From positions 186,001-250,000 of the forward strand of contig JAGPYM010000022.1 in assembly GCA_020736575.1 (NCBI GenBank): a DNA stretch of 64,000 bases. The letters run 5' to 3'. Of this stretch, positions 45,030-55,865 are shown piece after piece. The DNA is from Thelonectria olida. Lineage: Eukaryota > Ascomycota > Sordariomycetes > Hypocreales > Nectriaceae. The notes beneath the pieces are model-generated. The model was not told the DNA's origin. It saw only the letters and a program-made list of their open reading frames with translations, and did not search any database. The translations under genes and the position numbers were made by a program. How positions within the stretch are numbered: position 1 is the first letter of the stretch; every line of letters begins with the position of its first letter.

Positions 45030-46115
45030 TGGTGGGGAAAAAAAGGAGTAGATTGCCCATAAAACAGACGTTCCGCGATTTTCATACCTGCCTCATAACC
45101 CACTCTTACAGCAAACGAAAAATCTTGCATCTCAGATCCGGGAACAAGCGCAATCATGCAGTCGGTTCGTGCTTCAGACTGTGAAGATGTTGCCTCTCTC
45201 GCCCTTTCCCACCGCCACTGACGACTTGCTTTGATGGCCGGCAAAAACGGCGAGCCTCTGAACAGTTCCTCCAAGCGTTTGACCTCTGCACGTGTAAATT
45301 GCATGACAACGTCTAGAATTATCAGCTCATGACCGATCAGTCGGATTGTTTCACATACTCCTTGGGCCAACATCTGGAGTCTCGTTGAGATTGATGTCCT
45401 CATTGCCCGCCTTTTCCATCAGCCCCGTCAGCTCCGTCTCAAAGGTTAGAGGATCAATTTCTCTGGTCACTATAGGATCGGATACTTGACGGTCGAGACG
45501 AGGTCGTTTGGTTGCACGCTCTGATGATGCGTTCGAGGGCCCGACGGAGGATCTGACGCGATCGATAACGCCTGCGAGCATCAGCAGAGGCCTTGCACAT
45601 GGTTGTGAAGACTAACCCAGCATTACATTACTAGAGGAGTTCATGGTCTTCACACAAGCCTCTCTGATGACATTATCAATAGATGATAACGTGGCTGGCA
45701 AAAAATTGATTCCATCAACGACACCACTAAACAATTTGTGAAAAATGTCTGTAAGGCCGTGCTCCTGAAGGCTGTTGGCTCGGCTCTCGGTTAAGACAAA
45801 GCAAGCGAGGATAAATTCGTTGAGGTCGGTAGCTGTAGGGTTATCGTCAAGAAAGGGTAAGAGGAGTCCACGATAGAGCTGGTCCGTTAAGAATTTGACG
45901 ATGTTTTCTTTGAAGGAAGTCATCCTCTTGAACTGCGGTACAGTGAGCGAAAGAAGTCTTGTCCTAACTCTTTCTGCTTCTTTGCGCACAGTATGAAAAC
46001 AATCGGCAGCCCGAAAAAGCTCTGTGTGGGCGTTCAAGTTATATCCAATGCCGAAAAGAGCAGAACGAGAATCCTCCGAAAGAGTATTGAAGTCGAAATG
46101 AGAAGAGGCGGACAT
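45026..46115 (-). CDS. Unknown protein, 332 aa
   Basis: Three exons (46115-45617, 45571-45359, 45312-45026) with introns of 45 and 46 bp; total length is a multiple of three. The N-terminal 165 residues are helical (NTLSEDSRSALFGIGYNLNA, RVRTRLLSLTVPQFKRM). A short basic stretch (RATKRPRLDRQ), a likely nuclear signal, precedes an acidic linker. The last exon is helical and resembles a small independent domain (QFTRAEVKRLEELF). No family was recognised. The open frame extends 66 codons upstream through a minisatellite, but ATG 46115 is the sensible start. Its stop overlaps the plus-strand 81-residue gene. Confidence 0.6.
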
Positions 46116-46177
46116 GGCAATGGAGGAAAACGATGCGTGCGGCAAAGGGTATGAGGCTGACGGAAGGTACGACACAG

Positions 46178-46269
46178 AGTACGACGGAGGTGCGACAGAG
46201 GGTACGACGGAGGTGCGACAGAGGGTACGACGGAGGTGCGACAGAGGGTACGACGGAAGTGCGACACAG
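46178..46269. repeat. 23-bp minisatellite, four copies
   Basis: The unit GGTACGACGGAGGTGCGACA plus GAG repeats at 46178, 46201, 46224 and 46247; the last is slightly diverged. It lies 60-155 bp upstream of the ATG of the 332-residue gene, in its promoter or leader. Confidence 0.85.
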
Positions 46270-46566
46270 ATGGGACGACGAGTTTTTAGGCAGATCACAA
46301 GCCCACAGGCCACATGGATCGAGCCGATTGGCCGATTTTCCCGGCTCAGATCACATGCTCAGTAATTCTCTGCTATCCTCGAACCCCACCTTGCCACGCC
46401 ATCATATGTGGTAAACCGTATCATATAAATCATCAGCATCCGACAACGATGAGACCAAGCGTTTAAACGGTATGAGTCGTCGAAGACCACATCCTTACAA
46501 CCCTTTTTTCCATACCCGAAAGTTCTTTCCCTTACGCTGCAATTATACAACCATACAAGTCTAAAC

Positions 46567-46779
46567 ATGACTGACGCGGGCGGCAGAGATTCATCCGGAT
46601 CGTATAATGCGGTCATTGAGGACGCTGCAGTTGGAGGACCTGTTTCAAAAGGGAGCGATATGGATATCGTGATTTCATCTGGGCAACGAACCAAAGCCGA
46701 TCGGGAAGCAAGGAGGAAGGCTAAGGAGGAAGAGGAGAAAAGGATGAAAGAGAAGAGTGAAGAGAATAAGACTGGATGA
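46567..46779 (+). CDS. Small charged protein, 70 aa
   Basis: The ATG is in good context (AAACATGAC). The N-terminus is Gly/Ser/Asp-rich and the C-terminus is a highly charged helix (REARRKAKEEEEKRMKEKSE). It is convergent with the APH-type gene. No domain was recognised. The antisense frame here is lower quality. Confidence 0.4.
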   Translation: MTDAGGRDSSGSYNAVIEDAAVGGPVSKGSDMDIVISSGQRTKADREARRKAKEEEEKRMKEKSEENKTG

Positions 46780-46869
46780 ACCGACGAGGAGCCAAGGATT
46801 TCGAAACGCCTTCTTTCGCTACCGTTTCCTTCATTCGTTGGATTGATATCATACACCGACCGCCGCTCG

Positions 46870-48428
46870 TTATGCAAAACGAGACTTCAGCAGCTCATCA
46901 TATTTTGCTTTATCAGCAAGCTTCTTTTTAACGACATCCCCTACATTCTCGCACCAAATCTCAGACACGGCTCTCTCAACCTCAGAAGATAGGCATCCTG
47001 TTGGGCAAAGGTGGTCTTCGAGGAGAAAATTCATAGCATCCACGGATGTTAGGCAACGCCAGAACCACACTCCTTTAGTGTCCCACATATCTTCCATGAT
47101 TCTAGACACTGGAATATCATGCTCTATTGTCGCCTTTTGCGTCTCCTTTTCCAATATGCCCATAAATTCCTGTCGTACTTTATCGTATGCATCGTATTGC
47201 TCATCTTGGATCTCCTCAATGCTACATCCAGTCAGCCAATACGGCACCTCGAGCATCTCTGGAGGGAGAGCGCAAATCCATTCCAAATCAATCAAATATT
47301 CGACGTTCCAGTCATCATCAACAAAAATATTACTCGGATTGACGTCGGTGAGGGCGAGAACATATGGCCCGTTGCGATATTCTCGTTTAATATAATGATG
47401 GGACATTGCTCGTAGTAATGCCATCACAGCCATCTGCCCACGGCAGTCGTTCTCGCTGAAGGTGGCGTTTGGTTGAGCGAGAAACCGCCCATCGTGAAAA
47501 GTGAGCAAATCGGAAACAAAACTGTCAGTACAGCAATGTAGATCGTTGCGTTGTATTGTTCTTGGCGCGCCATCGTTTTCCAGGATTGCAAGCGACGAAG
47601 ATAGGTACCGGTTTGCCAGTGCTACTGTACCATCATTGTTGAACTGAAAGGAACCAATGCGCGACTGAGGGATGCGGGCCAGAGACAGCATTATTCGAGC
47701 CATACCATGGAATAGCCTTTGCCTCCGTTCTGGATCTTCTCTATGCTTCTCCCAGGTATTCGATAGCATTTGTGCCCTCTCGGAACCTATGAATTCCAGT
47801 AGCATGTATGATGTACGGATCGTCGGCACTGTCGAGTTGTGCACGTATTGCGACAAGATCGGAAGTCGAAACAAAGAGTAGACAGAGCGCCACATGGAGT
47901 GTAGGATGCGGATATAGAATGGTCGGTGTGTGACATGCGTAAACTATACCTTTCTGTCAGTATAAACACACAATAATAGATTTTGGAACTTACATGGCGT
48001 CCATCCGAAAACCCAAAGCCAAATAGGTGAGGAATTCGGACGTCAGAACATTTTTCTTGCATCCATACGTACGACCCGACCTCAGAACTCAGCTTCTCAT
48101 CCACAATTCCAACAAGTCGATGCGGTTTAGGGCAACGGAAAATAAGTTTTGTAGTCGAATTACCTGAGGTCACTTCGACTAGGACGCAAACATTAAACGC
48201 CCCTTGTTTCCACAGCCGGACATCTAGAACGGTGCAGGCATCTTGGTTTCCTAGCCCAAGGTGATGCCTTATAAGGGCTTCGATTGACCCTCGCTGGGCC
48301 CAGAGGTCGGCGTATTGCTTCTTGATTGCGGGGACATAGTCAAGTTCGTTCAGAGCATTATAGTTCTTGCGGGCAGCCGATAGATACGTAATAGGAGGGC
48401 GTCCGTAGACTGGTAGCCGATCAGGCAT
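46870..48428 (-). CDS. APH-type phosphotransferase-like protein, 502 aa
   Basis: Two exons (48428-47994, 47943-46870) with a 50-bp intron; the acceptor is GTATAG just before TTTACG. The N-lobe includes VLDVRLWKQGAFNVCVLVEV. The C-lobe has LALTDVNPSNIFVDDDW, the APH catalytic loop with Asp345 and Asn350 (the usual preceding His is Thr), and LIDLEW with the metal-binding Asp364. This is a common fungal aminoglycoside-phosphotransferase-like family whose natural substrates are mostly unknown. The C-terminal helices are typical. The intact Asp and Asn suggest it may be active, unlike the pseudokinase 9 kb away. Confidence 0.85.
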
Positions 48429-48727
48429 GGCGAAAGAACAAGTCGTCTTTTAAGTCGTGGCCGCAGAGCCAAGCTTGGGAATATCGCGTCAGGGAGATTG
48501 GCGGTTTACGAGCGTGGAGGGAGCTAAGGTGTTGGGTCTAAAGGCAAAGAATAAGTGCAGGTAACGTTGCGTTTGACGAAGTCAGGGGGAATTGTCAATC
48601 ACGTGATAGAAGCGCCACCATCCCATGCCCTTTCCGTTGCTGGGGCAGAGGGGAGATTGAAGGCATCCTTCAGGATCCCAATCACCTTGCGCACAGAAAC
48701 GTGTCGCGGCAGGAGTCTGCTCGAAGA
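48429..48727. other. Intergenic
   Basis: Upstream region of the APH-type gene. No element recognised. Confidence 0.3.
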
Positions 48728-49000
48728 ATGTACACCCAGAAGTTCCGAGACGCCGAGATGGGACTTCGGCAGAAAGGACGGTCCCTCGGAGGGTCATTCG
48801 CCAAAGTGTTGAACAGCCTGGCATCAAGGATATATGCTTGTTTCACCAAGCTCGGTGGCTTGCCGGAGGCGGATGCGGGGCTCGTCTACGAGATGGTGCG
48901 GCTTGCCTTTGGGTTGGATGCCAAGAAGACGGAACGGTATCTTCATAAGATAGAGTGTAAGGCGAGAAGATCAGAGGGCTGTCGGGGGCAAGGCAAGTAA
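48728..49000 (+). CDS. Possible small protein or exon, 90 aa
   Basis: The frame is helical and basic (FRDAEMGLRQKGRSLGG, FGLDAKKTERYLHKIECKARR) and reads like protein, but no full gene could be built around it. It may be an exon of an unrecognised gene. Confidence 0.3.
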   Translation: MYTQKFRDAEMGLRQKGRSLGGSFAKVLNSLASRIYACFTKLGGLPEADAGLVYEMVRLAFGLDAKKTERYLHKIECKARRSEGCRGQGK

Positions 49001-50639
49001 CTGCTTGAAGGACATAAGGGGCTGCACAACTCGGTGCATCCTGTCATCGAGTTCTTGCTCCTTAGATAATTCTCATCATTTGACTGATGCCATCAATGAT
49101 CCCTGTGGAGCCAATTATCTGATGATGTTGCATTATGTGACGCGCATCTAGATTAAAGCCATATCTCAGGCCACAAAAAATCACGTCTCCCAGCATCCCG
49201 ATGTCATGACGCCGTGACAGTGCCCCTTGTCTGCTCGATACGCGTCGCGTGGAATCACTTATCAATATGCCGATATTCTACCGGGGCGCGACCACTCTGC
49301 AGTCGAGCGCTTCATTGTTCCCTTGAACACAGCATAACATCACACACAAGCCGCCATGATAACTCAATCGCAGCGAAAATTATCGAAGAGAACCCAATCT
49401 CCAACGGCCTTGACGCGTTTCGCGCTTCATTCAATTTGCTTTGTCAAGACAGGCGCATTCCGTGCTCTCCAGATGCACTCGGCCGATTGAATCAAGAAGG
49501 TATGAATATCGACCAAGTTCGTGACGATCTCCTCTACTCGTCTCCACAGACTTCCAGAATCTCTCTATCGGTCTCATCTTAGCCTTACAAGGGCTCCTCC
49601 CTCAAGTTGCTACAGCAGGCCTAGAGTTGTGGCATCTTGCAACATGGCAGTCGCCCCTCTTTTTCGCGGACTCGATCATGTTTTCGCTGGAAGCTGCTCA
49701 AAGGTCACTCCTCGAGGATGGATTCCTTGACTTGAAAGTCTCAGCAGTAGGGGAACTCGTTTCGGAGATGGAACCGCGGGGTTCCCCACTTGTCCCCGTG
49801 GGATCTGGACTATTCCAAGACGAACATCTTTGACGATTCATGTAAGTGTTCACGAAGGCTCCTACTTTACCCTGTCTAAATACCTTACTTGTAACGAGAG
49901 AGAAGAGGTGTTATGGAACGATGTGTTATTCTAGAGGCGAGATCAAGGACCGCGTAATAGTGTCGGACCTTTTACAACATTTTTCCAAGATCTGAGGCTC
50001 GCGATGGAAAAAGCATCAAGCGCCGTTCCAGAGTTGGAGGCTGGTCTCAAGACCAAACAAGGAGACGTAGTTGAAGTATTTCTGAGTCTTCTTCGCTGGT
50101 CTAAGGAGCTTTGCTGATACCTGGCTTCATTTAGGAGTTGGTCACCCTTTCTGCAGATGGATCCATGTCCATGCAGCATACTTTTGGATTCGTTATGCCT
50201 CCCGGGGCTTCTGTTGTCCGCTGAAACTAACTGAGGTCATCTCACTGGCATAAACTTCCTTCGGACGCCTCATTGCTTCCTCCAGCATGGAAGGGGTGCA
50301 TGAATACTGAGCTCATACTGGTTGCAGGACCTGGACGCAGCGGGACTAGGGTCACATCGTTGGCAAACTCGTGGCGATTGCGAGGGCGGCATGACGGAAC
50401 ATTTTCCAACGAAGACATTCGGATTATCTAGATCTCATGTAATTAAGGCTGGGTTTTAGAGAAAGTTTTATATTTTCTCAAGGAGGTTTTCGTATGAAGG
50501 CTCTCGGATTATCCAGCATTTATGTAATCAATATACGAGAGCTCCTGTGAGAATCTTGAAAGAGCGCTGAATTGATCTCGAATGGGCGTGTTCACAACCT
50601 ATTGAGATGCTTGGTCCGCCAGACTGACTTTCCGACTGG
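49001..50639. other. No supported gene
   Basis: Short frames only. The sequence is mixed and shows no repeat or promoter I can defend. Confidence 0.35.
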
Positions 50640-51100
50640 AGCCTGGAAGAGATTACTTTCTATTTTGACGACTACGCTTCCTTATATGACGAGTTTGTGG
50701 GTTCGGTAGAACGTGAGGGGCTAGAGCTCTACCATACCAACTTCGGTGCTGAGGTTATGCGTGCCTGTTGGAAGACTGGGTCATTTTGGTACTTTCGTCC
50801 TTTAGATTCCCCAACGACTTTGCTGGCTTTATATATCGATCATCTTCAGCCACGTTTTGCAAAGCTCAGTAACATAGCATGGGTTGAGTTCAGTCGTATG
50901 CTTATGGCACTATGAGATCTAGAAAGCCGACACATGTAACTTCTTGGGCCATTGCCGATGGTCTCACTGCTGTCATTGAGGCTCTCTACACTCGTTCCTC
51001 CTTATCTTCCCCGCCCGCGCTTGACGCTTCAACCGAGCTCTCCTCCCTGTCTTGTTTTTGCCTTCGGAAATGCTGTGGAACCCTCCTCACAGCCAAGGGA
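50640..51100 (+). pseudogene. Frameshifted gene fragment
   Basis: A protein-like frame (ITFYFDDYASLYDEF... to ...WVEFSRMLMAL) ends at a stop at 50915. The next frame resumes at once with RSRKPTHVTSWAIADGLTAVIEALY, as if one coding sequence had lost or gained bases near 50910. The fragment has no start and overlaps the last exon of the minus-strand MADS-like gene. The family is unknown. Confidence 0.4.
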
Positions 51101-51376
51101 TAGACTCTCTCCTTTGACAGTAAGCAAGTGCACGGCTGACGCCAGAGTAATTAGACATACAAGCTGAGCTATTGGAGTGGGAAATGAAGGATCGGTAGTA
51201 GAGTTATAATCGTAGTGCCTGTTTTTCCGACGCAATACGATATAAACATCTGCTTCATAACGACGACTCATCAGATCACATCTTTTTATTAAACGATGGG
51301 TTGCTCGGACAAAATTTTCGTTTCCGCGATCTCGCTTTTTTGGCGAAGGTGATGAAGAAGGAGAGATGTTATTCAT
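50986..51376 (-). CDS. Short MADS-like protein, 113 aa
   Basis: Two exons (51376-51161, 51111-50986) over a 49-bp intron. ATG 51376 follows a long in-frame extension that is unlikely to be translated. After a Ser-rich start, KKRDRGNENFVRATHRLIKR and then YEADVYIVLRRKNRHYDYNS follow the order of the MADS core: a basic helix, then a hydrophobic strand ending with an aromatic pattern. The match is partial and the typical KRR signature is absent. The second exon overlaps the fragment on the other strand, so its reality is less sure. It could be a small regulator. Confidence 0.4.
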
Positions 51377-53762
51377 TGTCAATGGCACGATAAGATTCTG
51401 GATGTGACAGCATGCAAAGCTCAAATAGTTGATTCGATACTGACGGAACTTATAGGTTTGACCAGGGATTCTAATCTGAATTATGAATTTACCAAATCGT
51501 GATTGAAGCTTTGTCATGTAGAGTTGGACTTATTAATCAAGGCCACTGGGAGGTCGAAGGACCAGAAAGTGGTCCCAATGTTCCCCGGATTGTTCGGGTG
51601 GGGTGGCGGAGCGGAATAAGGTCCTTAAAACTGGGTTCCCGCCGACGAATTTTTGGGCCGCAGCAACTCTCCCCAGGGCTTCAAATTCTTATGTGTAGAA
51701 AAGGAGCAAAATCGGTCTAAATTTCACTGTAGAGTATGTACGTCACAAGATGCTTTTGACTACAAGTCCGTCTCCGAATCCCATGGGGAGAGTCGAACGC
51801 TCAGTGCAGTTCTTAGTTGTCCAGAAAGGCCATTATTGAGAAGGGCAACTCTAAGTCAATCCAGGCTAACTGGACATGCCAACAGGGTTCCCTTTTTCAG
51901 GACCTTTCCCAGCCAGGGCCCCTGGGCGGGCAAGCACTTGATCTCTAGTACTATTTATAGACCTTGGGCTAATCCCATTTTTCGTCTCACTTCGACTGGC
52001 GCGAAGGCCTATTATGAATGTTTCAACACTACGTGGACTTCGAATACGAGAGATTTTGCCCCAAAACTGTAAGAGTCATAATCAAGGTGCAAGTGCCCTG
52101 CTTCTTGGACCGGAGAAAATGATATTAAATAGGTCAATCGAGAGCTCATACATATCAGAGCTCAAATAACCGAAAGATGAGTTCTGGCGTTTAATACATC
52201 TCTGACATGGACGTATCAACTAAGACTCGAACTTTGGTCAACAGGACATTTCGGCATCAAGGCTGGTTCAAGGATGCCGTACGCTTAGGGGCAAACCATG
52301 TGTTATGGATTAACGACCAGAAATTGACCCCCGTATTGGCTCTCGAATACCTGACGGTTGCCGAGGTATGCTTGAGTACATTCTGCGTCGATCACTGTCG
52401 TGTGGAAGGCGATCTGAACTCTGAGAAAAATCCGAATTGACCGTTTGGATACGGGGATGTGCATCTCTGAGGCAAAGAGGTTAGGGAACAGGATCCTAGA
52501 GCGAGCTCGGGACATGGAAACTCTTTGAGTATCATGCCGGCGGCTACGAATCTTGGGAGTTGGCAAGCCTATCGGGAGATGATAGTGAGACGACTAATTC
52601 AACTGTCTTTATATGAAGTTTTGACTTTGGTTGCCCAATCCGAGCCCCTCCTAGATCCTAGTCGCAGCACCGGTCTAACTCGGCAGTCTCGGAGAAGGCG
52701 CAAGCCAGCTCAGCCTACCGGAAAGCCTCGGCGATCAGAAAGAATCGGAAAGAAGCTGCAGAGAAGTCGAAATACATGGTAACATCTCAAGGAATCCGTC
52801 GGGACCGCCAGTTACGCTAAGGACAGAGAGTGGGCTACAGTATTATCAAGAGCAACTGAACTCTGGAGGAGGAGAAGAGGAGACGGTTGGTTACCCGGCT
52901 ATTGGCCGTCTATTGCTTTACCTCCATTGCCCGAGAAGGAAGGTGTACATGTCGAGATCGTAACTCCAATGCTGCGTCAACGCGGCGGATGTGTGTGATT
53001 GCCCCGGAGGATGGCCGATCAACACCAAGTGGGCAGTGTGCTCGCGTCAACTCCTGCAAGCCATCAGACTTCTGCGGCACTCCCGTCAGCTTCCACTGCC
53101 CCTTGATATTATCGAGTCTGTCTTAGCTGCGGTCATGAGACAGATACAGGTTTAGTTGAATTGCCCAAAGGGGATATGATGCCCGAGCTGCATAAGCTGA
53201 TGGAAGGGCTTCCGCGGCACGGCGAGTTATGAATTAACCTCAAGACCCAGGGGTTGTGATGGCGCCGCCCTTGCCAACTGGATGCCAGGAACTCTTGAGG
53301 ATAACGAGTTGCTCTTTTGCAGATGCTAAAGTGCCCGGATAGGATCATTTCCGGGTAATGCCATCCAATGGAGACAATAAGAGGCGCCCAGTCGATCAAA
53401 GTCTAACGAGCCAAGCCGCAGGATGAAGAAGAGGAGGAGGAGATCCTGCCAGATCATTCGTCTTTGCTCCGGCCGAACCACCTGCCTTGCCTGAAGCGGC
53501 AGCTCAGGAGCTCGAGTGGACACAGGATGAGACGCGATAGGATTGCATGATCCTTCCTTCCCCCTGCTTCGGACCTGTATCCATTACGATAATAATAGGA
53601 CAAAGGAGGGACAGACCACTATTTGGGATATGCTACTTGTCCCTATATAATGCCCGATATAACATACAATACTTACCTACATTTCATCCCTATTTTACAA
53701 TTTTTCCAACCTCATTTCATATATCCTCTCTGATCTTAACCCTGCTTCATCTGTACGCCGAG
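51377..53762. other. Decayed region with coding fragments
   Basis: A possible fragment at 52207-52440 (WFKDAVRLGANHVLWIND) is followed in another frame by IRIDRLDTGMCISEAKRLG (52420-52525), consistent with a broken gene. A basic frame (RSRRRRKPAQPTGKPRRSER) lies near 52690. GGNCC-type words are dense at 51540-51665 and 51880-51920. No intact gene. Confidence 0.35.
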
Positions 53763-54391
53763 ATGGCTAGATTAAGTTCCCTCCCCAAGGAGCTAATTGA
53801 TTATGTTTTTAGCTTCCTTGTTCTATTTGATCACGACGTTGAAGTCCATTATGCTTCTCGCCAAGGCTCCAAGTACAAAGAAGTCAAGGCGATGATGCTT
53901 ATTAATAAGCATCTTGGCGAAAGTGCAGCGGCAACTTTCTATAGGCAGAACACTCTCCTATTTTCCCGTCCATCAAATGACCTTCCCTTATTTTTACTTC
54001 TCCTCCGAGAATCCTCATTATCGAAAATCAAGAGCGTCAAGATCCGCCCCGCCCTTAGACACATAAATCACTTTGAAGATGGACTGCGCTTGCTTTCATG
54101 TTGCAATCCGTTATCAAGTTTGGAGCTAGACCTAGGCTCCAAGTTTCCACGCTCTCATTCCGGGCCATTGAAGGGATTACGGGCGCGTCATTTCTCATCC
54201 AAAGGGCCTGAGTTGGAAGAGTTTTGCAAAGTTATAACTGGAAACACAGAGGTCAGGGGGCCATTCGCGAACCAGACGCGCGAATGGATGGTACGTATAA
54301 CAAATGACTCTATAAAGGTTCAATCTAATACATAAAAGACACACAGATTAAGGCTATATTATACAGTTCCAGTATCCCAAAATATGTCTAG
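53763..54391 (+). CDS. Short F-box-like protein, about 190 aa
   Basis: Two exons (53763-54290, 54347-54391) with a 56-bp intron. The N-terminus MARLSSLPKELIDYVFSFLV fits the F-box start (LP.El...Il.fL). The rest is Leu-rich (SSLSKIKSVKIRP, LRLLSCCNPLSSLELDL), as in fungal leucine-rich F-box proteins. It is much shorter than usual and the last exon adds only 14 residues, so it may be truncated. The probable role is as an SCF ubiquitin-ligase adaptor if functional. The ATG 53763 context is good. Confidence 0.5.
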
Positions 54392-54983
54392 AGGTCATAC
54401 CGAGTACTGGCATATCACTGCTGATCCTGACAAGATGATTTTATCGCGGTCATCTACCGATATCGTGACCAATCGATCACGGAAGCGTAAGCGCTTCTTA
54501 CGGTAGCGAGCTACTATTGGTTTGAGTATTGGAATTGGGATGTCCACGATTGTGCGGCAAACAGCTTGGTCAAGAGCACGGGGGAGTCTGATGGGACTGT
54601 GGATTGTGATGCATGATCCTTTATCGATATCTGTCTGGTAGCATTGAGCGTGAAAGTTGATAGTGAATATATGAATCCTCTCACCAACAGCACCTGAGCA
54701 AGCAGATGGACCTATTTCGCTATAGGCTAGCCAATAGCTTAAAGCAAAAATGTTTAACCAAACTCAACCCTCACCTCATGCCAAAATAGTGAATACCGCT
54801 TCAGCTGCCGTAGATGCAGCTAATTTATACTGTAGGCTCACTGTTAAACGCATTTGTCCAAGTTTCCATCCCTATGAACTTCTCACTACTAAGCTGCCGT
54901 CAGCCTCTGAACTCTGCTTAAACTAAACCCCTTAATAGTGTAGCGTAGATCCATGGGTGATATTCTAGTGTCCGACGGGAGCT
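54392..54983. other. No supported gene
   Basis: Short frames and mixed composition only. Confidence 0.3.
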
Positions 54984-55475
54984 TTATTGTTGTTGTTGGC
55001 TCCTCGAGCAAGATCCAGAGCAAGATAGTTCTAAAGTGAAATCATCAAAAAGAGCATGCTTCCATCCGCGTCTGGGCTCTACGTTTTGAAACTGAAATGG
55101 AAAAGTCTGTGTTCTCAGTAGTCGCTCATTCATCAGCCAGTTGACTCGTGGATAACACATACCGCACTTTATCATCCATGGAGTTTTTTAACTCGCGGGT
55201 CGAGCTTCGAGCGCTCTCTGGAGGCGAAGATAATGCTTTAGAGGGATAATAAATATAGCCAAACCCAAATCGGTCTCGAATTCGTATTAGTTCGCTCGTG
55301 CGACGAATAAAGACAGCACTCGAGCCTCGTCCGAAGAGTTTGTTGCCTGGGCTCGATCGACGGTTGGAGGAGGCGTCGGTGGCGAGAATATCTGCAATTC
55401 TGGAGGTGTGCTCTCATGCCCACCCTTATCGAAGTCAGGTTGAAGATCCCTAACATGAGAATTCTGTTCAGCCAT
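54984..55475 (-). CDS. Possible small spliced gene next to the LINE
   Basis: Three protein-like pieces run along the minus strand. The first is MAEQNSHVRDLQPDF at 55475. The second includes PESARSSTRELKNSMDD near 55190 and ends at a GTATGT donor. The third is FQNVEPRRGWKHALFDDF, ending QQQQ at 54984. The joins are plausible but not unique. The LINE's 14-bp target site begins 43 bp upstream of the ATG, so its promoter would have been split by the insertion. Confidence 0.3.
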
Positions 55476-55517
55476 GGTGGAAAGGCATGGTAAGGGCAAA
55501 CAATACAAGAGTTATCC

Positions 55518-55531
55518 GCTATGCGATTACC
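55518..55531 (+). repeat. Target-site duplication, left copy
   Basis: GCTATGCGATTACC, identical to 61535-61548 and in the same orientation, flanking the LINE. Confidence 0.85.
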
Positions 55532-55549
55532 AGGTTCAGGTTCAGGTTC
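55532..55549 (-). repeat. 3' tail of short repeats instead of poly(A)
   Basis: Three GGTTCA-type hexamers (plus-strand reading) sit directly at the element end. This corresponds to a simple-repeat 3' tail, as in I-like LINEs. Confidence 0.65.
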
Positions 55550-55865
55550 TATTCCTACTCGGTTTTAGTCGCCATTTCTCGGCAGCCATGCCCGGTAAGC
55601 GGGGTTTGGCCGACGGCCGAAGCGCTCCGAATGTTTATCCGTTACGCCCCACTTCGCCAACGCCGTTTGGCGTTTGACCAGCTGTCTCCAAACTTCCCAC
55701 TTTTCCTCCTAAACCTCTATCTACAACAACGGGCTGCCAACCACTGTAGATCGCGGTTCTAAATACTAATGTACACATGCTTTTAGGCTCCTATAAGGCG
55801 AGGTATACGCCTCGTGTATGGGTCCTTCTACCTACAGTCTCCCCCCAGCGCTCGGCTTCGTCTGG

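Noticed and set aside
46178..46269. Regularly spaced repeats that could suggest a CRISPR array
   Set aside because: The units are contiguous with no spacers and the genome is eukaryotic; it is a minisatellite.
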